DNA from: JADCRZ01 sp037718865
Lineage (GTDB): Bacteria > Bacteroidota > Bacteroidia > Chitinophagales > Chitinophagaceae
Length of the DNA stretch: 64,000 bases
Direction: 5' to 3'
NCBI GenBank assembly: GCA_037718865.1
Contig: JBBJMP010000031.1
Span: forward strand, 1-64,000
The position numbers were made by a program, and so were the translations under genes. Of the stretch, positions 34,813 to 42,930 are shown piece by piece; positions within the stretch are counted from its first letter, which is position 1; each line of letters starts with the position of its first letter. The notes under the pieces are model-generated. The model saw nothing but the letters and a program-made list of their open reading frames with translations, ran no database searches and was not told where the DNA came from.

Positions 34813-37564
34813 GTTGAAACTATATCCAATATACTGTATTTTTAATGTCCAGGTCCTGTTCCTGCTGGCTATACTGCCCATTTGCAGTATGGCCCAACAA
34901 GATTATTCATCTCCCAATCTGCTGAAATGCGGCCTGCTGCGCGATTCATTACAGGTAGAAGAAAGCAGTTTTTCTTTCAACAACATCAATTTTACGAATA
35001 CCGGTGGCTCCAGGGTGGATGTTGAAATAAGTTTCCTCACACCCGACTTCATTGACATCATTACGGGTAAACAAATAAAGAACTTCATAGAAGTTGGTCA
35101 AAGTAAGATCGTTCCTTTCCGTTTTGCATTTACCCGAAGAAGTATAGCTGTCGGATGGTATCCGGTAACAGTGGAAATCAGGGTACTACAGACAGGACAG
35201 GTAATAAAAAGAATATTTTATCTCAGGCCTAAAGAGAACAATAACTGGAAGGCTTCATTGAAACAGCCTTTTATGACCTTTAAACGTACGGACAATGAAA
35301 TACCTTTTGAGATCCTGATTCAAAACGCAGGTAATACACCGGATACCTATAAAATGTCCTTCGATACCGAGCTTCGGCTCGACCAGCCCAAAAAAAATCT
35401 TGTCGTTGAGTTAGCACCAGGTGCGAAGACGATCGTTCGTATAAGGATACTATTGAATCCTAAAGAATTGCAGTCAATGTCGAAACAGGGCATTGATATT
35501 ACGATACGCAATAAAACTGGCCAACAAAAATTAATGCAGCAGACAATCGCGCTGATAGGTCACGTATATACCGGTCTTATCGAGCGCTGGAATAAAATGC
35601 CCCTGTTTTTTGAAATGAACCTGCAGAATATAGCAGGCGCCCAGCCTTTTGTGTATTTTAACGCAACAGGTTATGTCGATATAACTGATAGATCCAGACT
35701 AAGCATTCAATATCAGTCGGGTCATTATTATAAAGGTTTTTTTGTAAATGCCCAAATAGCAAGAATGGAATATCAAAAGGGCAACACGAAAATTGGCATC
35801 GGGAGCATTGTTGACTTTAATAACTTTCTCATAGATGGAACGGGAGGAAAATTAACGTATACCGGAAAAAATGAATCGGTATATGAATTCACCGGCGCAA
35901 AAGGTCGTACAGGACAAACTCAATATTATAACGCCAGGATCAGTACCGCTCTTAATAAAAAAATTCATGTATTCACTAATATTATTGCCCACGAAGATAA
36001 AGCCACAAAACAAAAAAGTTATCTCACGTTAAACAGGATCGATTGGATGGTTAATACATCTACGAGAGTCGCCATCGAGGCAGGAGCAGGAGTAGAACGA
36101 TTGCACCGGTTAAAGCTTGATACTAACCTTCTAGGATCACAATGGGGCTATACTTTTGATAAGATGGGGAAAAATTACCAGGTCCGGTCTAATATCAACT
36201 GGTATTCTAAAAATTTCCCCGGTTTCAGCAAGGGTTTTCAGTACCAGATGCATGAGGCAAGGTGGTTCATAAAAAAGTTATTTGCAGGTATTTACCTGGA
36301 AAACACCTACCGTTCTTACAATCATGCTGCAGACTCTTCGGTAAGCTTTTTATTTAACATCCGTACTACGGAGTATGGCATTCGTGCAGGTTTGAAAATG
36401 CCTAGCGGGTCCATAGTCCTTTCACCCGGTGTGCTTACACAGATGCAGGATAGTTTGTCTGCTATCAAGTCAAAAATGTATAAGGTTGGATTAAATGCCA
36501 ATGTCCAGTTTTCGGAAAAGATATCCCTGTCATTGTTTTCCAATGCAGGTCATACATTGTTAGACCGGTATCCGGCCAATATAAAACCCTTCAATAGTAT
36601 CAACAATCTGCTGACCTTTCAGGCCGACTTATATGGAATAAACCTGCGTTATGATAAAGGGCCCTTTTATTATTATGAGATCAAACAATTTCTTAGTGAG
36701 CCCTCGCGTTTTAGACGTTTACAGGTAGCACCTTTCCTGGAGTTTCCGGTAAGTAAGTGGAATTTTTCATACCGGTTGCAGTTAAATTATATCAGCGAGA
36801 AGCCTGGCCGGGCAGATCTGTACCTGGTATACAATAACATGCAGTATTCCTCTTTTAAAAAAGGACTGGATATCATGTTAACAGGTCAATGGTCTGTCAA
36901 AGGCACAGGAGATCCGTTTATAAATATGGTGATCAGGAAGAAATTGAAAATTCCACTATTGGTAAACAGGAATTCTGCAAGATTGAATATTAAGCTTTAT
37001 CTCGATAAAAATGCTGATGGTAAATATAATGACACGGATGAACCGGTTGAAAATGCGCAGGTACTTGCAGGAGATGCGTTAGTAATGACCGATAGCGAAG
37101 GCATAATCGTTTTCCGGAATATCGAAAGAAAGGCAATCCGGCTTGACTTGAGTCATATATCACATTTAAAGGGCTGGATTCCCAAAGCAGGATATAACCA
37201 ACTATTAACGTATGGAAATACCACTACTTATTACATACCATTTTCAAAAAGCAAAGTGGTAAGCGGTAACCTGCTGCTGATAAAAGATGATAAAAGTTCT
37301 TTAACAATGGATCTTGAAGCAATAAGAATTATTGCTGTAAGCAGTACGGGGGAGATATATAATTCACTGACAAATGCGGGGGGTGAATTCTTCTTTAATC
37401 TTCCGGCGGGTGACTTTACGATCAGTATAAACCAGGCAGTGTTTGATGATAATTTTCGTCCGGTAGAAACCACCAAGCTGGCAGACCTTGTTAATAATGA
37501 CAAACTGGAATTACAGTTTGAGATCAGGCAAAAGAAAAGGCAACTGAATTTACGCAAGCAATAA
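34811..37564 (+). CDS. usher-like outer-membrane protein (Ig - beta-barrel - Ig)
   Basis: A 917-residue exported protein. No ATG precedes the signal peptide; TTG at 34811 gives LYPIYCIFNVQVLFLLAILP, then SMAQQ. Two Ig-like modules follow (~45-150; ~160-250, FEILIQNAGNTPDTYKMSF, NEW3/CARDB-like). Residues ~260-700 are alternating amphipathic strands of an outer-membrane barrel (IQYQSGHYYKGFFVNAQIAR). Near residue 720 comes a C-terminal module LNIKLYLDKNADGKYNDTDE followed by TDSEGIIVFRNIE, then another beta module (IYNSLTNAGGEFFFNLPAGD). The D.N.DG.Y...DEP block after a barrel is also found at the C-terminus of CS1/alternative-type ushers. With the neighbouring chaperone and subunits, an export and assembly platform is likely. 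It could instead be a surface anchor or a glycan-binding protein. Confidence 0.7.
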   Translation: MLKLYPIYCIFNVQVLFLLAILPICSMAQQDYSSPNLLKCGLLRDSLQVEESSFSFNNINFTNTGGSRVDVEISFLTPDFIDIITGKQIKNFIEVGQSKIVPFRFAFTRRSIAVGWYPVTVEIRVLQTGQVIKRIFYLRPKENNNWKASLKQPFMTFKRTDNEIPFEILIQNAGNTPDTYKMSFDTELRLDQPKKNLVVELAPGAKTIVRIRILLNPKELQSMSKQGIDITIRNKTGQQKLMQQTIALIGHVYTGLIERWNKMPLFFEMNLQNIAGAQPFVYFNATGYVDITDRSRLSIQYQSGHYYKGFFVNAQIARMEYQKGNTKIGIGSIVDFNNFLIDGTGGKLTYTGKNESVYEFTGAKGRTGQTQYYNARISTALNKKIHVFTNIIAHEDKATKQKSYLTLNRIDWMVNTSTRVAIEAGAGVERLHRLKLDTNLLGSQWGYTFDKMGKNYQVRSNINWYSKNFPGFSKGFQYQMHEARWFIKKLFAGIYLENTYRSYNHAADSSVSFLFNIRTTEYGIRAGLKMPSGSIVLSPGVLTQMQDSLSAIKSKMYKVGLNANVQFSEKISLSLFSNAGHTLLDRYPANIKPFNSINNLLTFQADLYGINLRYDKGPFYYYEIKQFLSEPSRFRRLQVAPFLEFPVSKWNFSYRLQLNYISEKPGRADLYLVYNNMQYSSFKKGLDIMLTGQWSVKGTGDPFINMVIRKKLKIPLLVNRNSARLNIKLYLDKNADGKYNDTDEPVENAQVLAGDALVMTDSEGIIVFRNIERKAIRLDLSHISHLKGWIPKAGYNQLLTYGNTTTYYIPFSKSKVVSGNLLLIKDDKSSLTMDLEAIRIIAVSSTGEIYNSLTNAGGEFFFNLPAGDFTISINQAVFDDNFRPVETTKLADLVNNDKLELQFEIRQKKRQLNLRKQ

Positions 37565-37679
37565 TGTAAAACGGTTCCGGGAAATGGCAAAAGAAATTAA
37601 TACAAAAAACAGATTAACATTTTCAGCATCGATAAAAGTAGTTGCATATAAAAAAATCTTTAAACCCTAAAATCCAATC

Positions 37680-38165
37680 ATGAAACACATCATCCTTTTT
37701 GCCGCAATGCTGGTGACTTTTTCTTTTGCAAAAGCACAGGTAACAGGAACCTCCAACCAGACGGTAAGTTTAACGCTGAGAAATGCAATCAGTATTGACA
37801 TTACCTCAGCTACAGGTACCACGCTTACATTTGACGGATCTGACGATTACCGGAATGGTATAGCAAACGTTAGTGCGTCAACTTTCCAGGTTAAGTCTAA
37901 CCGTCCATGGGCAGTGACAGTTAAGGCCGCTGCTGCAAATTTCACTGGTCCGGTTGCTCCTGCTGCAGTAATGCCTTCATCTGTACTAGGCGTTCGTTTA
38001 GCCGGAGGAACTACTTACGCGGCCTTATCCATTACCGCTGCACCATTTACCTCAGGTATAAGAGGTGAAAGCAATTTCAGCGTAGACTACAAAGCAACTC
38101 CTGGCTTTGCTTATGATGCGGGAACATATACACTTGCAGTAGTGTATACAGCTACTCAGCAGTAA
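37680..38165 (+). CDS. secreted surface-subunit-like protein 4 (major-type paralogue)
   Basis: A 161-residue secreted protein (signal MKHIILFAAMLVTFSFAKA). It is a paralogue of the 162-residue subunit upstream of the barrel gene: AISIDITSATGTTLTF, VKSNRPWAVTVKAAAANFTG, MPSSVLGVRLAGGTTYAALS and FSVDYKATPGFAYDAGTYTL are nearly matching blocks, and both end YTATQQ. Changes fall mostly in the N-terminal third and in exposed loops. It lies 115 bases after the barrel gene and is followed by a terminator. The duplication gives two interchangeable subunits, as seen in fibre loci with variable surface proteins. Confidence 0.7.
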   Translation: MKHIILFAAMLVTFSFAKAQVTGTSNQTVSLTLRNAISIDITSATGTTLTFDGSDDYRNGIANVSASTFQVKSNRPWAVTVKAAAANFTGPVAPAAVMPSSVLGVRLAGGTTYAALSITAAPFTSGIRGESNFSVDYKATPGFAYDAGTYTLAVVYTATQQ

Positions 38166-38190
38166 AATTAAATAATTAATTATATCGGAA

Positions 38191-38231
38191 GCCGTCTCAT
38201 GGTAATTGAGGCAGCCTTTGTTGTTGTTGTG
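38191..38231 (+). terminator. terminator at right boundary of the usher-like locus
   Basis: GCCGTCTCA and TGAGGCAGC form an imperfect nine-pair stem (one mismatch, one wobble) over a seven-base loop, followed by TTTGTTGTTGTTG. It sits 25 bases after the last subunit stop. Both arms recur in reverse complement at the left end of the locus. Confidence 0.65.
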
Positions 38232-38688
38232 TATGAGATATTACTGCCACCAACCTCGAGTAAGATAAACACGGTTTAACCCCGGCAGTGGTTTAAGGTC
38301 GGTAGCACTAATTCATGAATATTTTTCGTGATTCAATATTAACATTTTGGATCTGAGATCGTACGGATTTCCTTCTTTTTCCCAAAATCCATTGCCGGAT
38401 TTGCAAGGGAGCATTGGATATGGTTGGAGTTGTCATAATTGTGGTTAGTTAAGAAAGTCAGCCTTTGTGCCTTCTTTGGGTTTTTTCTTTGCGGCTCTTT
38501 GTGGTTTCATTTAACCACAAAGACACACAAAGATTAGCGCAAAGTGTACACAAAGATTAACCCGATTATGTGGCTCAAAGGCGCGCTCTGATCTTTTCAA
38601 TTTGTTCCTTATGTTCCGCCAGACAGAAAGCAGCCTATATGATGTTGAAGCCGCTGTCCGGCGGACAACTCGTGCCTTCCTGCAATAA
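38232..38688. other. gene-free intergenic region with short repeats
   Basis: I see no coding sequence. It contains the 11-bp hairpin with TTTGTGGTT arms at 38496-38523 (listed), reiterations of CACAAAGA around it, and the palindrome TGTCC-GGC-GGACA at about 38655-38667 next to ACTCGTGCC. The rest is unremarkable A+T-rich spacer. Confidence 0.5.
38496..38523. repeat. 11-bp inverted repeat of the 'CACAAAGA' type
   Basis: TCTTTGTGGTT and AACCACAAAGA are perfectly complementary over a six-base loop TCATTT, and further copies of CACAAAGA follow. Similar CTTTGTGG/CCACAAAG elements are scattered in intergenic DNA of many Bacteroidota and other bacteria (from memory). It could be a miniature palindromic repeat. 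Confidence 0.6.
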
Positions 38689-38721
38689 CAATGCTCTTGA
38701 CATCAATTATCAAGAGCATTG
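38689..38721 (-). terminator. hairpin terminator after the haloperoxidase-like gene
   Basis: CAATGCTCTTGA and TCAAGAGCATTG form a perfect 12-base-pair stem with a nine-base loop. On the minus strand it follows the haloperoxidase-like stop by 27 bases and is succeeded by TTATTG. Confidence 0.7.
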
Positions 38722-38748
38722 CACAAGTGGGGCATAAAGTAACGGAGA

Positions 38749-40101
38749 CTATTTTAGTTTATGCTTGTCTCCGGTTAAGTCAATATCTGCAGCCTTATCA
38801 CCTATTTCTTTGGCAAGTGGTAAACTCATTTCTACGACGATTTTGTAGTGTATCCCTCCATAAAAACGTGAAATGGCACCTTCTTCAACCACTTTGGTAA
38901 AGGAAGAATAATGCCGGGGAGCCGAACCATTGAAGGTATACGTGTTGTCGGTTACCGGAATGTTATCACCCAATTCTCTGGTTAACACCTGCATGGCAGA
39001 TCCAAGTATATATGTCAGTGCTGAAGGATACTCAGGGTAGGGAGGAGTTAGTACCAAAGTCTGCCAGGCAGGATCAATAAATCTGTTGATATAGGTAACG
39101 GGACGAATAGTGTTATAATGGAACTTAAATCTCCACATGTTAATTAGGGCATCCCTGTTAGCAATGGCTGTTTTCGCATACAGTTCAGCCGACCGCCCAA
39201 GATTAAACCTATTTTTTTCCAGCACCTGTGTCACGATCGAGACAAAATGCCCGGGTACAGGATATCCGTTTCCCGGACCTCCTACATCAGCCCAGAACCT
39301 GGCTATATCTCTTTGCTCAGGAGTTAATACTTTAGAAATATCATATACTTCTTTTACCATTTTGTAAAATTCAGACGACGGGTCTTCGGAATAAGGAAAG
39401 GGAAAGGGTGGAGCCGTTACGGTTAAATTTGACTCCAGGAATGGCCTTGCGTTCCCTATATACGGGCCCGCCGGATTGGCAAAAGCAGGAGGCGTCGGTT
39501 CCCAGGCTCCCGGAAAAACCGGGCGCACGTAGCCGGCATTGGATATATTTAAGTTGTCAGTCTTTGACCAGTTATGAATCGCAGTGGCAATTGAATGTCC
39601 GAAGGCCTGGGAACGGGATAAAACAGCTTCTGTGGTGCCAGAGGTGAATCGTTCATTATAAACCCTTTCCAGGGAATCGATGCTGTCCTTGTTGGCATCA
39701 GTCAGGCCAGCTAAAAGCAAGCGTGACATACTGGCCAAGGCAGCGTTGGCACTGGCAGACCACAAATAAGGTTGATTCACTGCAGCTGCAGGCATCGTGG
39801 GCATTTGGTAAAGTTTAGTGGACAGGCTTGTGGAACCCTTAATGCCGGGATGTACGGATTCATAGAGGCCAACTCCGATATAACCGAAGTTACTCATGTT
39901 TAGAAGCGCAAAAGGGGCTGGGTTTTGGTGCAGCTGAAGACGTATCAGCAGTTTGTACCAGTCATGCACTACATCGGCACTTTCCTGGGTCGCTTTTGGG
40001 GGCCAGTGGTCTTTTTTCTGACAACTGAATAGTAAACTGAAAAGGGAAACCATCAGCAGACTTGTTGTTCTCTGGTTGCGGCGCATTAAGGGTAATTTCA
40101 T
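38749..40101 (-). CDS. vanadium-dependent haloperoxidase/PAP2-like lipoprotein with altered active site
   Basis: A 450-residue lipoprotein (SLLFSC, Cys27) of the vanadium haloperoxidase/acid-phosphatase superfamily. Supporting blocks are FKFHYNTIRPVTYINRF (Lys and Arg of motif 1), PEYPSALTYILGSAMQVL (motif 2, from residue 356) and ISRFYGGIHYKIVVEMSLPL (motif 3, Arg412 and His418). Motif 2 normally reads PSGH with a catalytic histidine; here it reads PSALT, so that histidine is missing, while Ser360 and the third-motif His remain. The enzyme may therefore be inactive or have a different chemistry (inference). In Bacteroidota such proteins are abundant and mostly untested. Confidence 0.85.
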   Translation of the reverse strand: MKLPLMRRNQRTTSLLMVSLFSLLFSCQKKDHWPPKATQESADVVHDWYKLLIRLQLHQNPAPFALLNMSNFGYIGVGLYESVHPGIKGSTSLSTKLYQMPTMPAAAVNQPYLWSASANAALASMSRLLLAGLTDANKDSIDSLERVYNERFTSGTTEAVLSRSQAFGHSIATAIHNWSKTDNLNISNAGYVRPVFPGAWEPTPPAFANPAGPYIGNARPFLESNLTVTAPPFPFPYSEDPSSEFYKMVKEVYDISKVLTPEQRDIARFWADVGGPGNGYPVPGHFVSIVTQVLEKNRFNLGRSAELYAKTAIANRDALINMWRFKFHYNTIRPVTYINRFIDPAWQTLVLTPPYPEYPSALTYILGSAMQVLTRELGDNIPVTDNTYTFNGSAPRHYSSFTKVVEEGAISRFYGGIHYKIVVEMSLPLAKEIGDKAADIDLTGDKHKLK

Positions 40102-40263
40102 GATGAATGTGTTTTTGATGAAAAGATTAGGGAAATCACAAAAGGTGAAAATGCATTAAGAGTTACTTCCCAAAGCTATTCCATGAAAAATACCAAGGCT
40201 GTAACATTTAGTTCAAAGGTTGGTAATTTTGATTCAACTCAGCCATACATCTAAACCGAATGC

Positions 40264-41370
40264 TTACCCGACTTTGACACTTAAATAATCAGAAGGTAAA
40301 TGGCCAAATTTTTTCTTAAAACATTTGGAAAAATATGACGGGCTGGTAAAACCGGTTTGAAATGCAATTTCCGCAATGTTGCCGGCATGTTTACTTAGTA
40401 AACTCAATGCCTCATTTAACCGGTATTCAATAATAAACGTATTTGGGGATTTACCGGTAAGTGAAATCATTCTACGGTACAATTGAGATTTGCTGCAACC
40501 AAGCGGTTTGCTAAAATCATCTATTTTTAAATTTTCGTTACTCCAGGTGGATTCGGTGTAGTCCATAAGGAAAGTGAGAAATCTTTCATCCGCTTGCGTT
40601 AGACAAGATAGGCTTTCTCCTTCAGCGAGAGTTTCAGCGTTTTCACTATTGTATAATTCTTTCACTTCTGAAGATATAATCACTTCGCCTTTAATAATGT
40701 TACACATCCGTTCAGCCAGTTTAATAGTATCCTCAAAGATTCGTTTTTTTTCAGTTACCGGTTCACCGGCACTTAATCCTATTTTAAAATGAATTTGCTC
40801 CTTAATGATATTACTCCTGAAATCTTTAAACAGTAACTGAATAGCCAATGCAGCATGAACGGCTTTGGAGACTGATTTAAAAGAAACTAAAAGTTGGTTT
40901 TCCGTTTGCTTAACCAGGTTGCCTTCATGCACATTTAACAAATTAAGAGTAGCATTATTAAAATGATGTGATAAAATTTTAAATTGTTCGTAATCATTTG
41001 GTACCGGCGTAAATCGTTTTATCGCTACAATCATTATCGTTCTTAAAGCCGGTTGATCAATGATTTCAGGGGTGTGTTGTGCTTTTTCCGGGTCTTCAAT
41101 TCTGCCTAAAAACAATTCAACTATGCCGGCATTTACTTCTATTATGCTGTTCGGAACGTTGCCATGAGCCTGACTATGCATTTCCTCTATGGCCTTTGCA
41201 TCAGGCGCATCAACTAAACAGAAAGCAGTTTTCCGTATATCATCAAACCAATAAGTTAATACCCTGCAACCAAAATGATCCTGTATTTTTAAATCTTCCT
41301 GGTGTATATGTAATATATTTTCTGCTGTAACCGTTTCGGAAACATCGTGGCGATCCATATAAATCGGCAT
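40264..41370 (-). CDS. DUF4242 - cyclase-like - AraC HTH fusion regulator
   Basis: A 368-residue cytosolic protein with three parts. Residues ~1-90 are a DUF4242/SCO4226-like ferredoxin-fold domain (MPIYMDRHDVSETVTAENIL, CRVLTYWFDDIRKTAFCLVD), a family reported as nickel binding in one case. Residues ~110-250 resemble a degenerate class III nucleotide-cyclase domain (FKIGLSAGEPV, IKLAERMCNIIKGEVIISSE) without clear catalytic metal aspartates. Residues ~265-366 are an AraC-type helix-turn-helix (GCSKSQLYRRMISLTGKSPN, EIAFQTGFTSPSYFSKCFKK). I infer a transcription factor that senses a ligand, possibly a metal, through its N-terminal parts. Its targets are not visible from the context. Confidence 0.8.
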   Translation of the reverse strand: MPIYMDRHDVSETVTAENILHIHQEDLKIQDHFGCRVLTYWFDDIRKTAFCLVDAPDAKAIEEMHSQAHGNVPNSIIEVNAGIVELFLGRIEDPEKAQHTPEIIDQPALRTIMIVAIKRFTPVPNDYEQFKILSHHFNNATLNLLNVHEGNLVKQTENQLLVSFKSVSKAVHAALAIQLLFKDFRSNIIKEQIHFKIGLSAGEPVTEKKRIFEDTIKLAERMCNIIKGEVIISSEVKELYNSENAETLAEGESLSCLTQADERFLTFLMDYTESTWSNENLKIDDFSKPLGCSKSQLYRRMISLTGKSPNTFIIEYRLNEALSLLSKHAGNIAEIAFQTGFTSPSYFSKCFKKKFGHLPSDYLSVKVG

Positions 41371-41635
41371 ATAAATGTATTAATGTTACTTTAATGGCGT
41401 TACGGCCAACTCCTGCGCGTTGTTACTAATCCTTTCGGTTGCACATTATGCGGTTCATAATAATTGGATTTCTATAAAGTAGACATTACTTTCCGACTAA
41501 AAATTAAAAATACTCTTCAGCACCATGGGTGCCAAAACTCTGGTAGCTACCAATATACTAAAAATTAATGCCTTTTATCTAAATTAATGTCAGTTTATTG
41601 AATCAAAATGTCACCGTTAGAGAAAATGCCCGAGG

Positions 41636-42391
41636 CTATTTTGCAGCCGGATACCACTCCCTCAACCGTACTTCAATGTTCTTATTACCGGCATTCACCA
41701 GGGTTTTAAAGGTATTCACATCTTGCCCGCGGTAGTGGTAAGGGTATATCACTTTGGGCTTAAAAGCCAGAACACCTTGTGCCGCCTGGTTTACATCCAT
41801 AGTATAAGGGAGATTCATGCAAACAAAGGCGACGTCAATATTTTTGAGTGCCCGCATCTCAGGGATATCTTCCGTATCGCCTGAAACATAAATGTTTTTG
41901 CCGCCAATGGTTAGAACATAGCCGTTCCCTCTTCCTTTTGTATGACGCGATTCAGGTTCTTCGGGGAGGTTATACATGGGAATGGCTGCAACGGAAATGC
42001 CTTGCTGTGTTGTTTTATCCCCATTTTTCAGGATGACGACCCTTTGTTTATCCATGGTGGCCGGAAGTTTATCTGCAACAGCCTGGGGTACCACCAACAC
42101 CGCTTTATTGGCATTGATCGTATCAATGGTTTTGAGGTCGAAGTGATCACCATGAATATCTGTAATCACAATCAGGTCGGGGGCGGCAAGTCCTTTAAAG
42201 GCAACAGCTCCTCCGGTCGGGTCTATGTAAATGTTCTTCTTCTGATAGCTCAAAACCAGTGAGGCATGCGAAACAGGTTGTATGGTTATTTCTCCGCCGC
42301 TGACTTTTTCGTTGTCCGGCTGTATCCGCTGAGCCTTTGCTAAAATCGTGGTTAACAAAAAAAGGAAGCAAAGTGTGAGATGACGTTTCAT
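41636..42391 (-). CDS. secreted MBL-fold metallo-hydrolase
   Basis: The 251-residue protein has a signal peptide (MKRHLTLCFLFLLTTILAKA) and a metallo-beta-lactamase fold of the UlaG/YtkL-like group. The metal motif is IVITDIHGDHFDLKT, so the first histidine of the usual HxHxDH signature is Asp, as in a Bacteroidota subgroup. YVSGDTEDIPEMRAL supplies the bridging Asp, and VIYPYHYRGQD the C-terminal His. Substrate is unknown. The gene is apparently monocistronic. Confidence 0.88.
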   Translation of the reverse strand: MKRHLTLCFLFLLTTILAKAQRIQPDNEKVSGGEITIQPVSHASLVLSYQKKNIYIDPTGGAVAFKGLAAPDLIVITDIHGDHFDLKTIDTINANKAVLVVPQAVADKLPATMDKQRVVILKNGDKTTQQGISVAAIPMYNLPEEPESRHTKGRGNGYVLTIGGKNIYVSGDTEDIPEMRALKNIDVAFVCMNLPYTMDVNQAAQGVLAFKPKVIYPYHYRGQDVNTFKTLVNAGNKNIEVRLREWYPAAK

Positions 42392-42627
42392 GAAAGAAGA
42401 TTTAATGACAATTTCGATATAAATTCAATCTGAATTTCAGGAGCTTTCAACGAAGCTCAAAGAAACTTTTTATGCAATTAACTTATGGCGCTTCATGCCA
42501 ATGACAAGTCGCCAATTACAACACCAGAAGCTACGCTAAAGAAATCAAAGCCCGATGAATTATACACACCTGTGCATAAATTCTTTATTACTATATTAAA
42601 AAAAAAATTAGTTTTTCAGCAAAAAAT

Positions 42628-42894
42628 ATGACAAAATCATTAAAAAGTGCCGGCCAAAGTAAAAGTTCGGGTAAGCGTGAATTAATCGAGCCCAAAGGTG
42701 ATAAGCGATATATTAAAAGAGATGATAAAGGCCGGATCACCGAAAGCGATGATCAGGGCAAATCGTTGAGTAAGGATGTAAAGCAATCAGCCAAAACCAA
42801 AGTAAAACCGGGTTACGGTGATCAGGGTGATCAACCGAAGAAAAAGTCCGCCGGAACAAAAAAGACAGCCAAAAAGGCTAGCCCTTCGAAATAG
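42628..42894 (+). CDS. small basic lysine-rich protein
   Basis: An 88-residue, strongly basic protein (about one quarter Lys) beginning MTKSLKSAGQSKSSGKRELI. The centre (GDKRYIKRDDKGRITESDDQ) looks like a small folded motif, and the tail is an Ala/Lys/Ser-rich disordered arm ending KKTAKKASPSK, like histone-H1-type or nucleoid proteins. DNA binding is a composition-based guess. The ATG is preceded by an A+T-rich leader. Confidence 0.7.
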   Translation: MTKSLKSAGQSKSSGKRELIEPKGDKRYIKRDDKGRITESDDQGKSLSKDVKQSAKTKVKPGYGDQGDQPKKKSAGTKKTAKKASPSK

Positions 42895-42930
42895 CAATAA
42901 CGGCCTTGTCTGAACGTCACAAAGTACAAT

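Noticed and set aside
33134..38165. Type V pilin (FimA/Mfa1) assignment for the small secreted proteins
   Set aside because: They have ordinary signal peptides without a lipobox, no gingipain-type cleavage site, and are about half the size of FimA-type pilins.
32207..38231. Reading the locus as a transposon because of its inverted end sequences
   Set aside because: No transposase is present and both repeats have hairpin-plus-T-tract form directly after gene ends, so terminators are the simpler reading.
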